Shown piece after piece: positions 17,983 through 26,578 of a DNA stretch of 57,975 bases. This DNA comes from Flavobacteriales bacterium (GTDB lineage Bacteria; Bacteroidota; Bacteroidia; Flavobacteriales_D; Sanyastnellaceae). A program made the translations under genes and the position numbers. How positions within the stretch are numbered: the stretch's first letter is position 1; every line of letters starts with the position of its first letter. The stretch covers positions 1-57,975 of the forward strand of contig JANQWV010000058.1 of assembly GCA_030729695.1 (NCBI GenBank), in the 5' to 3' direction. The notes under the pieces were generated by a model that worked only from the letters and a program-made list of their open reading frames with translations, had not been told where the DNA came from and made no database searches.

Positions 17983-20072
17983 CGTAAAGTAATTTGAATG
18001 AATTGATGATTCGCTTTAGTTCCCGGAAGTATGCTCTGCGACACAACCTTTCCGTATCCCGTAGATGAAACCTTTAGGCCTCTCTTTTCTAATACATATA
18101 CCGCATCTGTTAGTCCCATTCCGCGGACATCTGGAACCTTGTTTCCGCTTTCGTCTTTGCTCGAGATTGTTATACCCGAAGCATTCGAATTTGCACTGAT
18201 GTATTGCGCATCGGTTTCCACGGCATATGGAAATTGTACATGAGAAAATGCCTTGCGTAATGCGTTAGATTCTCCAGATAAAATTGTCGGGATCCAAGGT
18301 TGTGCAACGAACGTGCTATCACTACCCATTGCGTTGTGCGGAATATCCAACTCCGTTCCGAATAAGATATTCGCTAAATCACGAAAAACAGGTGCTGCAA
18401 CTTTTCCTCCGAATGCTTCGAACACGCGCGCTTTGTTTACAACAACAATGCACGAATACTTTGGATCTTCAGCCGGAAAATATCCAACGAAGGACGCTCT
18501 GTGTGAATTTTCTAAATAATGTCCTTTCTCGAAAACACGAGCGGTACCCGTCTTTCCAGCAGCACGATAGGGCGAATGTTTGAATACTCCCTTACCTGTT
18601 CCAATGGTTGTCACCGCCTCCATAAGCTTGCGACCTTTAGCAATAGTCTCAGGCTTTAAGAAGTTCTGGCGAATAACAACGGGCTCATACTTTTCATAAG
18701 TCAAACCGTTCTTGCGAATCTCACTTACCAAACGCGGCTTCATGAATTTCCCACCGTTTGCAATGGCATTGTAGAAACACAACTGATGCAGCGGAGTGAC
18801 TTGAACTTCATATCCAACAGCCATTTGCGTTAAACTCAAATCGCTCCAACCCGCATCCTTCGTGGTGCGCTTAACACTCGATTTTCCTTCACCCAACAAA
18901 TCAATTCCAACGAGCTGCCCGTATCCGAAACGATCTAGATAATCTAAAAATTTCTGCGGATTACTTCCGAATACATCTCGAACCACCATAGCTGTTCCCA
19001 CGTTTGAGGACTTAGCGTACACTTGTTCAATCGTAATCGAGCCGTAAGCTTTTACATCGCGAAGTGTATGCTCCCCAATGGTAAAAGTTCCGCCTCCTGT
19101 GTGTATGACTTTTCCTAAATCGAGGTTGCCCTCTTCCATGGCTGCAAGTAGACTTGCCAACTTCATGGTAGAGCCGGGTTCAACGCTTTGTGTTAAAGCC
19201 AAATTCTCTGTTTCGTAGAATTTATTGGCAGTAGAATCATACGTCAAATTCGCAAGAGCTTTGATGTATCCCGTCTTCACTTCCATGAGGATTACACATC
19301 CCCAATCTGCTCGATTCACCTCCATCGTGTGACGCAATGAACTTTGTGCAGCATCTTGCAAGTGAACATCTAATGTTGTTACGACATCGAATCCTGGTTC
19401 AGGCTCAACAACGTACTCACCGTTCATGGGCATCCAATCACCCCCTACTTTTTGCTGCATTTGCTTACCCACCTTTCCGCGTAGCAAAGAATCGTAGGAC
19501 GCTTCCAATCCAACCATCTTGCTCTCCCTGAAAATACCAATGGTTCTAGCGGCTAGAGCACCATACGGCTTCGCTCTTTTTTCCTTTGCACTAATGATAA
19601 AACCGCTTTTCAATTTTCTCTCCTTCACAAACGGTAGCGACTTGAATCGTTGCATTTGATTGTAATTCAGATGATCTCCAACCTTCATGTAGCGAGCGCC
19701 GGACTCAACAGCATTCAGAAACATTTGCTTTACCTCCTCCTTCGATTTATCACCTAACAATTCGGCAATACCCGCACTTAGACTATCTAATTTCGAGTTG
19801 AAACGTTCAATGTTATATCCACCTTTACTGTCCCAACGAATTTCATACTCAGGAATACTTGTAGATAGCGGTGAACCGTCTGCTGCTAAAATTCTTCCGC
19901 GCTCCGGCTCAATGTCATTTAACTTATAAGTAAACTGTGCTGCTCTTCTTTGAGCATCTTCATTCGGAATAGCTTGTATGTAGAATACCTTACCTATAAT
20001 AATTAGAGCTAAAACGCACAAAACCACGTACAAGACGTAGATCCAAACAGATATTTTCTTCAACTCATTCAT
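17979..20072 (-). CDS. ftsI: Septal transpeptidase FtsI (class B PBP) with one PASTA domain
   Basis: Penicillin-binding protein that cross-links septal peptidoglycan together with FtsW. After one membrane span (about residues 5-27) comes the PBP dimerisation domain, then the transpeptidase with all three active-site motifs: STMK with Ser301, SSN (YAKSSNVGTAM) and KTGTA (AAGKTGTARVF). A single PASTA domain (VPDVRGMGLTDAVYVLEKRG) closes the protein. I choose the ATG at 20072 (MNELKKISVWIYVLY), which overlaps the ftsL stop by 8 bp. An in-frame ATG at 20102 would prepend ten residues and overlap ftsL more. Confidence 0.94.
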   Translation of the reverse strand: MNELKKISVWIYVLYVVLCVLALIIIGKVFYIQAIPNEDAQRRAAQFTYKLNDIEPERGRILAADGSPLSTSIPEYEIRWDSKGGYNIERFNSKLDSLSAGIAELLGDKSKEEVKQMFLNAVESGARYMKVGDHLNYNQMQRFKSLPFVKERKLKSGFIISAKEKRAKPYGALAARTIGIFRESKMVGLEASYDSLLRGKVGKQMQQKVGGDWMPMNGEYVVEPEPGFDVVTTLDVHLQDAAQSSLRHTMEVNRADWGCVILMEVKTGYIKALANLTYDSTANKFYETENLALTQSVEPGSTMKLASLLAAMEEGNLDLGKVIHTGGGTFTIGEHTLRDVKAYGSITIEQVYAKSSNVGTAMVVRDVFGSNPQKFLDYLDRFGYGQLVGIDLLGEGKSSVKRTTKDAGWSDLSLTQMAVGYEVQVTPLHQLCFYNAIANGGKFMKPRLVSEIRKNGLTYEKYEPVVIRQNFLKPETIAKGRKLMEAVTTIGTGKGVFKHSPYRAAGKTGTARVFEKGHYLENSHRASFVGYFPAEDPKYSCIVVVNKARVFEAFGGKVAAPVFRDLANILFGTELDIPHNAMGSDSTFVAQPWIPTILSGESNALRKAFSHVQFPYAVETDAQYISANSNASGITISSKDESGNKVPDVRGMGLTDAVYVLEKRGLKVSSTGYGKVVSQSILPGTKANHQFIQITLR

Positions 20073-20427
20073 TGGTAATCTTGAAGAAATTTGAATCGAC
20101 ATCTATGATGTACGGAGTGGTAGTAGAATTAACCAATCCCCAAGGCGCAACCTGTCCAACCACCTCGCTATGCTGCGATTTCACACTAAGCTCACTCGCG
20201 TTGGTGCTGTATTCTGAATTAAGATTCTTAAGTTTCTCCTTGGTGTTCTTGATTTCTATTTGAACCGATTCGAAGTAGTAAATCATACTGATTTGAAGGA
20301 AGAACAGCACTACGATAAAAAAGAAAAACGGCATTTGACGCACCAAAGACTGGCGTGTCAAGAACTCCCCTCCTATGATTTCTCTGAAGGTAATTCCTCT
20401 GCGTTTATTTTCTTCTTTCTTTGCCAT
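20065..20427 (-). CDS. ftsL: FtsL-like cell division protein
   Basis: A small bitopic protein of 120 residues: a basic cytoplasmic N-terminus (MAKKEENKRRGITFREIIGG), one span (FFFFIVVLFFLQISMIYYF) and a short periplasmic coiled-coil segment (VQIEIKNTKEKLKNLNSEY). Topology and place between rsmH and ftsI identify it as the FtsL equivalent, the scaffold that activates FtsWI. Sequence similarity to proteobacterial FtsL is not expected. An upstream ATG at 20448 would add MFVRLSK; the later start gives a more typical N-terminus. Confidence 0.82.
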   Translation of the reverse strand: MAKKEENKRRGITFREIIGGEFLTRQSLVRQMPFFFFIVVLFFLQISMIYYFESVQIEIKNTKEKLKNLNSEYSTNASELSVKSQHSEVVGQVAPWGLVNSTTTPYIIDVDSNFFKITNE

Positions 20428-20465
20428 TTTCGATAACCGAACGAACATTCATTCGGTTTAAAGTT

Positions 20466-21359
20466 TTATTTTTTTTGACCTACTCGAAGTTTAGCACTTC
20501 GACTTCTACTGTTTCTTTCAATTTCTTCTTGTGATGGAAGGATTGGTTTGCTCTTCACCGGCTCTATCTGACGCTCGAGATTTCCGAAAAAATCCTTCTT
20601 CATCTCCCCTTCCAAATTTCCAGATCTAAGAAAATCCTTCACCAATCGATCTTCTAAACTGTGATAACTGATAACCACTAACCTTCCCTCTGGTGCTAAC
20701 AACTCCAATGACTGTTGAAGAAACTCTTTCAACACAGCAATCTCGTCGTTCACCACCATGCGAAACGCTTGGAACATCTGAGCCAAGAACTGCTTCTCCT
20801 TCCCGCGTTTCGCGAACGACTGCGTGCAGTCGATCAAAGCTTGCGTTGTTCCCAAAGGCTTATACATGTCAATCTCCTTCGCCACCTTGTACGCCCCATC
20901 AAGCTCACCATACATACGTAAGGCGTCTGTAATTTCTTGAACGCTCGACTTGTTAATCCACTCATCCGCAGAAATTCCAGTCGATTGATTCATGCGCATG
21001 TCCAACGGACCATTAAAACGGATTGAAAACCCTCTTTCGCCTGAATCAAATTGATGACTGCTTACTCCCAAATCCGCCAATATCCCATCGACCTGCTGAA
21101 ACCCATGAAGCTGAACCCAGTTCTTAACGAATCTGAAATTTTGTGGAACAAAAATCAATCGCTCATCCTGTGGAACATTCTTCGCGGCTTCTGCATCTTG
21201 GTCAAACGCGATAAGCTTTCCAGTTGTCAAGTGTTTCAATATCTCTTTCGAATGACCTCCGCCTCCAAAAGTTACATCTACATAAACCCCGTCGGGCTTA
21301 ATGTTCAACCCCTCTATCGACTCGTGCAACAACACCGGGGTGTGATAAACCTGTTCCAT
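20466..21359 (-). CDS. rsmH: 16S rRNA (cytosine-1402-N4)-methyltransferase RsmH (MraW)
   Basis: SAM-dependent enzyme methylating N4 of C1402 in the ribosomal decoding centre. Diagnostic stretches: YHTPVLLHESIEGL at the start, the SAM loop DVTFGGGGHSKEIL, LADLGVSSHQFDSGERGFS, MRMNQSTGISA, and VISYHSLEDRLVKDF near the end. At 297 residues it is of usual length. The first base of its start codon is also the last base of the mraZ stop, giving coupled translation as the second gene of the dcw operon. Confidence 0.96.
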   Translation of the reverse strand: MEQVYHTPVLLHESIEGLNIKPDGVYVDVTFGGGGHSKEILKHLTTGKLIAFDQDAEAAKNVPQDERLIFVPQNFRFVKNWVQLHGFQQVDGILADLGVSSHQFDSGERGFSIRFNGPLDMRMNQSTGISADEWINKSSVQEITDALRMYGELDGAYKVAKEIDMYKPLGTTQALIDCTQSFAKRGKEKQFLAQMFQAFRMVVNDEIAVLKEFLQQSLELLAPEGRLVVISYHSLEDRLVKDFLRSGNLEGEMKKDFFGNLERQIEPVKSKPILPSQEEIERNSRSRSAKLRVGQKK

Positions 21360-21835
21360 TATTTGTCGCCTTTTGCGTCAATGTCTTTTCTAACTTCTTC
21401 CGCCAACGCTCCGAAATCCATCTCCTCTCCCAACACCTCAGCGTTGTATTGATCCAATGCCCAGATTTCCATTTTCTGACCAAGACCCGAAATAACCAAT
21501 TCATTCTTTGAACCATCAACACCCGCATAGTCTAAAAGACTTGCAGGTAATGACAAACGACCAACGCTATCCAACTCAAGAAGCGTAGCTCCCTTCATGA
21601 ATTTGCGCTGAAACATCTGATGCTTTTGATTGTATCTGCTCAACTTCGACATCTCTTCATTCACCATGTCCCATTCCGGCTTTGGATAAACCACCAAGCA
21701 CTGCGTGAAGATGTCGCGGTTAACCACCAACCCGTGATGGAGAACATTCTCCAACTGCTTTTTCAATCGCGCAGGAAAGAGCAAACGCCCTTTTGCATCG
21801 ACTTTACAGTGGTATTCTCCGAGTAGGTTTAACAT
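21359..21835 (-). CDS. mraZ: Transcriptional regulator MraZ
   Basis: First gene of the dcw operon. The protein has two SpoVT/AbrB-like swapped-hairpin domains: LLGEYHCKVDAKGRLLFPARLKKQL and TLLELDSVGRLSLPASLLDYAG, each with the conserved D-x-x-G-R-L-x-x-P core. MraZ forms ring oligomers and binds short TGGG-type direct repeats ahead of its own gene, repressing the operon in E. coli. Matching repeats and a -7 element lie directly upstream here. At 158 residues it is normal length. Confidence 0.95.
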   Translation of the reverse strand: MLNLLGEYHCKVDAKGRLLFPARLKKQLENVLHHGLVVNRDIFTQCLVVYPKPEWDMVNEEMSKLSRYNQKHQMFQRKFMKGATLLELDSVGRLSLPASLLDYAGVDGSKNELVISGLGQKMEIWALDQYNAEVLGEEMDFGALAEEVRKDIDAKGDK

Positions 21836-21854
21836 TCAATTGTGAATTGTTTTC

Positions 21855-21888
21855 CAAAAATAATCACTTCTTCCCACTTTTTACCACT
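21855..21888 (-). promoter_or_regulatory. dcw operon promoter with MraZ box
   Basis: Read on the minus strand, AGTGGTAAAAAGTGGG (within 21888-21871) contains two AGTGG repeats at 10-bp spacing, the pattern expected of an MraZ box. Nine bases further on is TATTTTTG (21862-21855), a -7 element of the TAnnTTTG type, and the mraZ ATG follows at 21835. The box covers the promoter spacer, so bound MraZ would block RNA polymerase. Box and -7 are seen directly; repression is inferred from the family. Confidence 0.7.
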
Positions 21889-21990
21889 AAAGAACCCAAA
21901 ATCGCCATTTTGTTAAAAACTTTAGCGGTAAAGAACAAGTTTGATCTCCCTAAAACCGTTGTAAATCAATACATTTAGACTCAAAACACA

Positions 21991-22010
21991 GTGGTGGGAA
22001 AAAGTGGGAA
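21991..22010 (+). promoter_or_regulatory. Second MraZ-like box, opposite orientation
   Basis: GTGGTGGGAAAAAGTGGGAA holds two TGGGAA repeats at 10-bp spacing on the plus strand, 103 bp from the box at the mraZ promoter and inverted relative to it. It lies upstream of the plus-strand hydrolase/engB pair. It could serve DNA looping for dcw control or bring the divergent genes under MraZ. Confidence 0.55.
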
Positions 22011-22119
22011 ATGTTAATTACAATGAACACACCCCTTCATTCACCTCGAATTGTTCATTGCTTGTAACAATGAGTGACTGTTCTCGAGTAGAATCCCGTA
22101 AATTCGTCCACTATAGATT

Positions 22120-22881
22120 ATGGAATACACTTTAAAAACCGACGGTGACTACACCTACATTGAAGAGGGAGAGGGCAAACCCCTTGTTCTTCTTCACGGA
22201 TTATTCGGAGCGTTAAGCAACTTCAAAGACGTGGTCGATCATTTCAAACCACGCTACAAGGTTGTTATCCCTATGTTACCGCTATACACAATGCCCTTAC
22301 TCACTACTGGAGTAAAGTCTCTGGCAGAATTCCTTCACGATTTCATTCAACATAAAAAATGGGACAAAGTGAATCTTCTTGGAAATTCACTGGGCGGACA
22401 TGTAGCCTTGGTATACACCAAGAACCATTTGGAAAGAGTGGAGTCGCTTATCCTTACAGCCAGCAGCGGATTGTATGAAAATGCATTCGGTTCAAGCTTC
22501 CCAAGAAGAGAAGACAAAGAATTCATTCGTCAGAAAGTTGCAGTAACTTTTTACGACCCCAAACACGCTACACCGGAATTGGTCGACGAATGCTACGAGG
22601 TGGTAAATGATCGCAACCGCGTGTTGCGCATTTTGGCCCTAGCGAAAAGTGCTATTCGCCACAATATGGCCGATGATTTAAAAGACATGAATATTCCAGC
22701 CTGCTTAATCTGGGGAAAAAATGACACCATTACTCCTCCTGAAGTTGCTGAAGAATTTCAACATAAACTTCCACAAGCCAAATTGTATTGGATTGAAGAA
22801 TGTGGTCATGCTCCTATGATGGAACAGTCGGCTCAATTCAACACATTACTAGACGCTTGGCTGAAAGAGCAAAACATATAA
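22120..22881 (+). CDS. Alpha/beta hydrolase
   Basis: A 253-residue cytosolic alpha/beta-hydrolase. The oxyanion loop is LLHGLFGALSNF, the nucleophile elbow GNSLGG has Ser90, the acid is the Asp in WGKNDTITPP, and the histidine is in ECGHAPMMEQ. All four elements of an active hydrolase are present; the substrate is not evident (esterase, lactonase and C-C hydrolases share this plan). A -7-like TAAATTCG (22099-22106) lies 13 bp upstream. engB follows after 6 bp, so the two are probably cotranscribed. Confidence 0.88.
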   Translation: MEYTLKTDGDYTYIEEGEGKPLVLLHGLFGALSNFKDVVDHFKPRYKVVIPMLPLYTMPLLTTGVKSLAEFLHDFIQHKKWDKVNLLGNSLGGHVALVYTKNHLERVESLILTASSGLYENAFGSSFPRREDKEFIRQKVAVTFYDPKHATPELVDECYEVVNDRNRVLRILALAKSAIRHNMADDLKDMNIPACLIWGKNDTITPPEVAEEFQHKLPQAKLYWIEECGHAPMMEQSAQFNTLLDAWLKEQNI

Positions 22882-22887
22882 AGCAAA

Positions 22888-23517
22888 ATGAGTAAAGAAT
22901 TAATTCATTCTGCTACCTTCGTAAAGTCGTCGGTAGAAACCGACAAATGTCCCCCACCCATCTACCCTGAATTCGCATTCATTGGCAGGTCGAACGTGGG
23001 AAAGAGTTCACTCATTAACATGCTCGTGAACAAAAAAGGACTTGCGAAAACTTCGGCAAGTCCTGGGAAAACACAAACCATCAATCACTTCCTTATTAAC
23101 GAGGAAAAGCATCCGTGGTACTTGGTCGATTTACCTGGATATGGATACGCAAAAACATCGAAGACCGAACGCAACAAGTGGGGAAGTTTCATTCGAAACT
23201 ACCTCGATCAAAGAGAAAATCTAATCTGCACTTTTGTGCTTTTAGATTTCCGTATTCCGCCACAAAAAATAGATCTGGAATTTATGCAATGGCTAGGCGA
23301 GCAAGGCTTACCCTTCTGCATCGCATTTACAAAGTGTGAAAAATTAACAGATCTTCAAAAGACGATTCGTTTCGATGCATTTACTGTTGAACTGAAGAAG
23401 ACTTGGGAAGAACTTCCACAGTACTTCTTTACAGCATCAGTTGAGAGAATGGGTCGCGTAGAACTTCAAGAGCAAATTGCAGCTTGGAGGAAAGAGTTCG
23501 CGAAAGACTACGATTAA
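22888..23517 (+). CDS. engB: Ribosome biogenesis GTP-binding protein EngB/YsxC
   Basis: TrmE-Era-type GTPase needed for late assembly of the 50S subunit. G1 FIGRSNVGKSSLINML, G2 TSASPGKTQTIN, G3 LVDLPGYGYAKTS and G4 AFTKCEKLT are present, with the switch region intact. Length 209 is typical of EngB, which carries little beyond the G domain. The stop overlaps the convergent gldC stop by 4 bp. It lies directly behind the alpha/beta hydrolase. Confidence 0.95.
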   Translation: MSKELIHSATFVKSSVETDKCPPPIYPEFAFIGRSNVGKSSLINMLVNKKGLAKTSASPGKTQTINHFLINEEKHPWYLVDLPGYGYAKTSKTERNKWGSFIRNYLDQRENLICTFVLLDFRIPPQKIDLEFMQWLGEQGLPFCIAFTKCEKLTDLQKTIRFDAFTVELKKTWEELPQYFFTASVERMGRVELQEQIAAWRKEFAKDYD

Positions 23518-23843
23518 AGCGGAGGATTGATCTTCATCTTCTCTGCATAGTAATCGCAGAAATCACGCATAGTCGCGGCCATTCTTGCATCACCTGTGGC
23601 TTTTTCAAAACTATCTGAAAGCGTCAACAAGGTTTGATGAACGAAGAATGTCATTTCTTCCACCTGCATATCCTTCGTCCACAAATCAATACGCATAGTA
23701 TTCGCCTCTGCCTTGTCCCAAACGGAAAGAATCATGGCCTTGCACTCTGCCTTCTTGCCAAGCTCAGGAGCTTCCCACTGAATGGTTTCAGGAACATTGT
23801 TTTCGTCTAATTCTACTTCAATTGAAATCGTTGACTTCTTCAT
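23514..23843 (-). CDS. gldC: Gliding motility protein GldC
   Basis: A 109-residue soluble protein of the GldC family, recognised by LDENNVPETIQWEAP, AMILSVWD, MRIDLWTKDMQVEEM and MRDFCDYYAEKM. GldC was first found next to gldB in Flavobacterium gliding genes; it improves gliding but its biochemical role is unknown, and it also occurs in non-gliding relatives. It overlaps gldB by 4 bp, so the two are coexpressed. Confidence 0.92.
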   Translation of the reverse strand: MKKSTISIEVELDENNVPETIQWEAPELGKKAECKAMILSVWDKAEANTMRIDLWTKDMQVEEMTFFVHQTLLTLSDSFEKATGDARMAATMRDFCDYYAEKMKINPPL

Positions 23844-24895
23844 AAATTCGGTTTATAAGCTTGTAATATTTTCTGTGCGTTGTCTTCCTTCAATAGTCGA
23901 TCAACAGTTATCTCAGGATGTTTTTCCATGTAACTCTTCACCATCTGAAATCCCATAAAAACACCCAATTGCGGCGCACTTTCTTGAGGAACGTTTTCAG
24001 CATTTGTGAAAGGGGCGTATTCAAACCAACGTTGAACCTCTACTCTGTTCTTGGAGAACAATACTTCCTGACGCGCTATTTCCTTCCACACATTCAACTG
24101 ATGTCCTTGCGTCCACGTATCTTGCTCAGTAGTCCACGCCATTAACGTTGAATCATGAATTTCTTCAAACGCCAACCACGTGAGGTAGTGTGCCTTTCCA
24201 TGAAAGATCATTTCCGACAACATATCATTTTCATGTTGAAGAGTATCTGACTTCAACATATAATAATAAGCTAAATTTTTAATAGCATTCGGCACCAGTT
24301 GTGCGCGGGTCATATCTTCCTTCTGATACTGTGGAAAAGGAACCGACTTCGTGATTCGATTGTTCTGCCCCAAATAAAAATCCAACCCAACAGCCAAATA
24401 TTCGTCGGTACTGTAGGCTCCAATATTGAATCCGGAATTCATCCAAATCAATTGCGGTAATTTCATAGTTGGAATTAACGTCTGAAGTCGCAAGGACGAC
24501 TCTAGAATTTTTTCATGAAGAGAATCTAAGCGTTCTTGTGAGTAGTTCTTTTCAATTTCTGATTTCAAATCACGAAAATCGGGATGCGAAACAAATCCTT
24601 GAATCATCTTCATAGTTGAGATGCTGTCGCATGGACCAGCATTCAGAATACGCTCAACATACAAACAAAAGAAACTGCCATACTTCGATTTAAGATTGGA
24701 AATCGCCTCTGAGTTGTTCCAATCGCAACTGAAAAAATCTTGATCAAATCGAAGGGGATTCAAGGTTTTCCCTTCCATTTCAATATCAATATCCTTATGC
24801 TTGTCAGCCTCTCCGCATGAGTAACAGAGCATTGTCAACAAAATAGACAATACTTGAAGATAGGAATTCGTTAGCTTTGGCATAGTTATTTGCAA
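23840..24895 (-). CDS. gldB: Gliding motility lipoprotein GldB
   Basis: A 351-residue predicted lipoprotein: an N-terminal hydrophobic stretch (YLQVLSILLTMLCYSCGEAD) ends in a loose lipobox with the Cys after LCYS. The mature chain has GldB family features such as LNPLRFDQDFFSCDW, a central MKLPQLIWMNSGFNIGAYS and the Zn-protease-like HGKAHYLTWLAFEEIHDSTLMAWT. GldB is required for T9SS-dependent gliding in Flavobacterium. The start may be ATG 24895 or 24883. The plus-strand porin-like gene starts 23 bp away in divergent orientation. Confidence 0.88.
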   Translation of the reverse strand: MQITMPKLTNSYLQVLSILLTMLCYSCGEADKHKDIDIEMEGKTLNPLRFDQDFFSCDWNNSEAISNLKSKYGSFFCLYVERILNAGPCDSISTMKMIQGFVSHPDFRDLKSEIEKNYSQERLDSLHEKILESSLRLQTLIPTMKLPQLIWMNSGFNIGAYSTDEYLAVGLDFYLGQNNRITKSVPFPQYQKEDMTRAQLVPNAIKNLAYYYMLKSDTLQHENDMLSEMIFHGKAHYLTWLAFEEIHDSTLMAWTTEQDTWTQGHQLNVWKEIARQEVLFSKNRVEVQRWFEYAPFTNAENVPQESAPQLGVFMGFQMVKSYMEKHPEITVDRLLKEDNAQKILQAYKPNL

Positions 24896-24918
24896 AAGTC
24901 ATTAAAAAAGACCTTGAT

Positions 24919-25743
24919 ATGAAAAAAATAAACATCTTAATTCTATTCAGCTTATTGACAACCTTGTCAATGGCACAGACCGCTACAACTACATCGAATA
25001 AATTCCGTTTGGGGTTTAAAGTTTCTCCTAACGTGTCTTGGCTAGCGAGTGACAATAGCAATATGACGGTAGGCGACAAATCGCTTCAGTTCGGATACGG
25101 ATTGAACTTCGATATTTTCTTCGCAGAAAATTACGCGATTGGTACTGGTTTTAACATCAACAACACTGGCGGCAAGTATTCTTACTTTGCTGAATATACC
25201 GGTGACGATTTCGATGCAAACGGTGTAGCGTTGCCAAACATGAAGCAAGTAGGATTAATTAGCAGAGATCTTCGCCTGCAATATTTACAAATTCCATTGA
25301 CTTTCAAAATGAAAACCAATGAAATTGGCTACATCACCTATTGGGGACAATTTGGTTTGGGTTTAAACATGAACCTTAAGGCACTGAGCAACGACGAGAT
25401 TGACTACCTCTATTACCAAAACAAAAATACATTCGCTTGGGAGAGCTCAAATCGCGAGACCTCAACTTTGGAATCGAATGATATTAAAAATGAAGTAAAC
25501 ATTTTCTCTTCCAATTTAATTTTCGCTGCGGGTATAGAGTATAATCTCTCAGGAAACACGAGCATTCTAGCAGGACTAACTTTCCAAAACGGATTTACCG
25601 ATGTTCTTAAAGGTTCAGGTGTCGCAATTGACAAGAGTACAAACTCGCCAGTATTTAATGGCGGCGCAGCCAACTCACCAAAAACATTTGAATTATCTGG
25701 TCTTCCTAATTATGTTGAATTGAACATTGGCATTTTATTCTAA
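24919..25743 (+). CDS. PorT-family outer-membrane beta-barrel protein
   Basis: A 274-residue protein with a signal peptide (MKKINILILFSLLTTLSMAQ) and alternating amphipathic strands typical of the small PorT/OmpA-like barrel family: FRLGFKVSPNVSWLA, FGYGLNFDIFFAENYAIGTGFNI, LRLQYLQIPLTFKMK, FGLGLNMNL, and the C-terminal YVELNIGILF ending in an aromatic residue. PorT-type proteins are linked to the type IX secretion system, which fits the neighbouring gldB/gldC, but this general family also includes many barrels of unknown role. A terminator hairpin follows directly. Confidence 0.82.
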   Translation: MKKINILILFSLLTTLSMAQTATTTSNKFRLGFKVSPNVSWLASDNSNMTVGDKSLQFGYGLNFDIFFAENYAIGTGFNINNTGGKYSYFAEYTGDDFDANGVALPNMKQVGLISRDLRLQYLQIPLTFKMKTNEIGYITYWGQFGLGLNMNLKALSNDEIDYLYYQNKNTFAWESSNRETSTLESNDIKNEVNIFSSNLIFAAGIEYNLSGNTSILAGLTFQNGFTDVLKGSGVAIDKSTNSPVFNGGAANSPKTFELSGLPNYVELNIGILF

Positions 25744-25764
25744 GTCCGAATAATCAATTTATAA

Positions 25765-25795
25765 ATCCCGTACCTTTGAGGTTCGGGATTTTTTT
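25765..25795 (+). terminator. Intrinsic terminator that also contains the nadE -7 element
   Basis: AATCCCG...CGGGATT with an inner ACCT/AGGT and TTG loop forms a strong hairpin (25765-25789) followed by a run of seven T to 25795. It ends the porT-like transcript. Inside the stem-loop, TACCTTTG at 25771-25778 matches the -7 promoter element, and the nadE ATG follows at 25796. Confidence 0.75.
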
Positions 25796-26578
25796 ATGAA
25801 AAAAAAGCAAACTGTTGATCACATTGTAAAGTGGCTTCGCCAATATTGCGAGACCAGTGGTATGAGTGGGTTCGTGGTTGGCGTAAGTGGCGGTATTGAC
25901 TCCGCGCTTACTTCAACGCTTTGCGCCATGACTGAAAAACCAACGCTACTTGTTGAAATGCCCATTCATCAGGCACAGAGTCAAGTTACTCGAGCTCAGC
26001 AGCACATGGATTTCTTAGAGAATCGCTTTGAACAAGTAAGTACTGTTCGCGTGGAACTAACTTCTTCCTTCGACACCCTTGTGCAAGCACTTCCCCCTTC
26101 AGACAACGATGCGCTTTACAACCTCAGCTTAGCCAATTCTCGCGCAAGATTGCGCATGACTACCCTTTACTACTTCGCAGGAATTCATAGATTTCTTGTT
26201 GCTGGAACAGGGAATAAAGTAGAAGACTTCGGTGTTGGTTTCTTTACGAAATACGGAGACGGCGGAGTAGATCTTTCGCCCATTGCCGACTTAACCAAAA
26301 CAGAAGTGTATTCACTCGCTGAATCTCTAGGAATTCACGAAGACATATTGAATGCCGCGCCAACAGACGGATTGTTCGGAGACGACCGCAGTGATGAAGA
26401 TCAACTTGGTGCGAGTTATCCTGAATTGGAATGGGCCATGAACTTCATTGATCGCGGAGAAAAGCTTTCCATTCGCGAGCGAGAAGTTCTCGTGATTTAC
26501 AAAAAACTGAATAGACAAAATCAACATAAAATGCAACCCATACCGGTTTGTATAATTCCAGACGACTTAAGATTATGA
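25796..26578 (+). CDS. nadE: NH3-dependent NAD+ synthetase
   Basis: Final step of NAD synthesis: amidation of deamido-NAD with ATP. The N-type ATP pyrophosphatase loop VGVSGGIDSALTSTL is near the N-terminus, then NSRARLRMTTLYYFAG, GTGNKVEDFGVGFFTKYGDGGVDLSPIADLTK and NAAPTDGLF. At 260 residues there is only the synthetase domain and no glutaminase domain, so ammonia is the expected donor. The stop overlaps the start of the next gene (ATGA). Confidence 0.94.
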   Translation: MKKKQTVDHIVKWLRQYCETSGMSGFVVGVSGGIDSALTSTLCAMTEKPTLLVEMPIHQAQSQVTRAQQHMDFLENRFEQVSTVRVELTSSFDTLVQALPPSDNDALYNLSLANSRARLRMTTLYYFAGIHRFLVAGTGNKVEDFGVGFFTKYGDGGVDLSPIADLTKTEVYSLAESLGIHEDILNAAPTDGLFGDDRSDEDQLGASYPELEWAMNFIDRGEKLSIREREVLVIYKKLNRQNQHKMQPIPVCIIPDDLRL

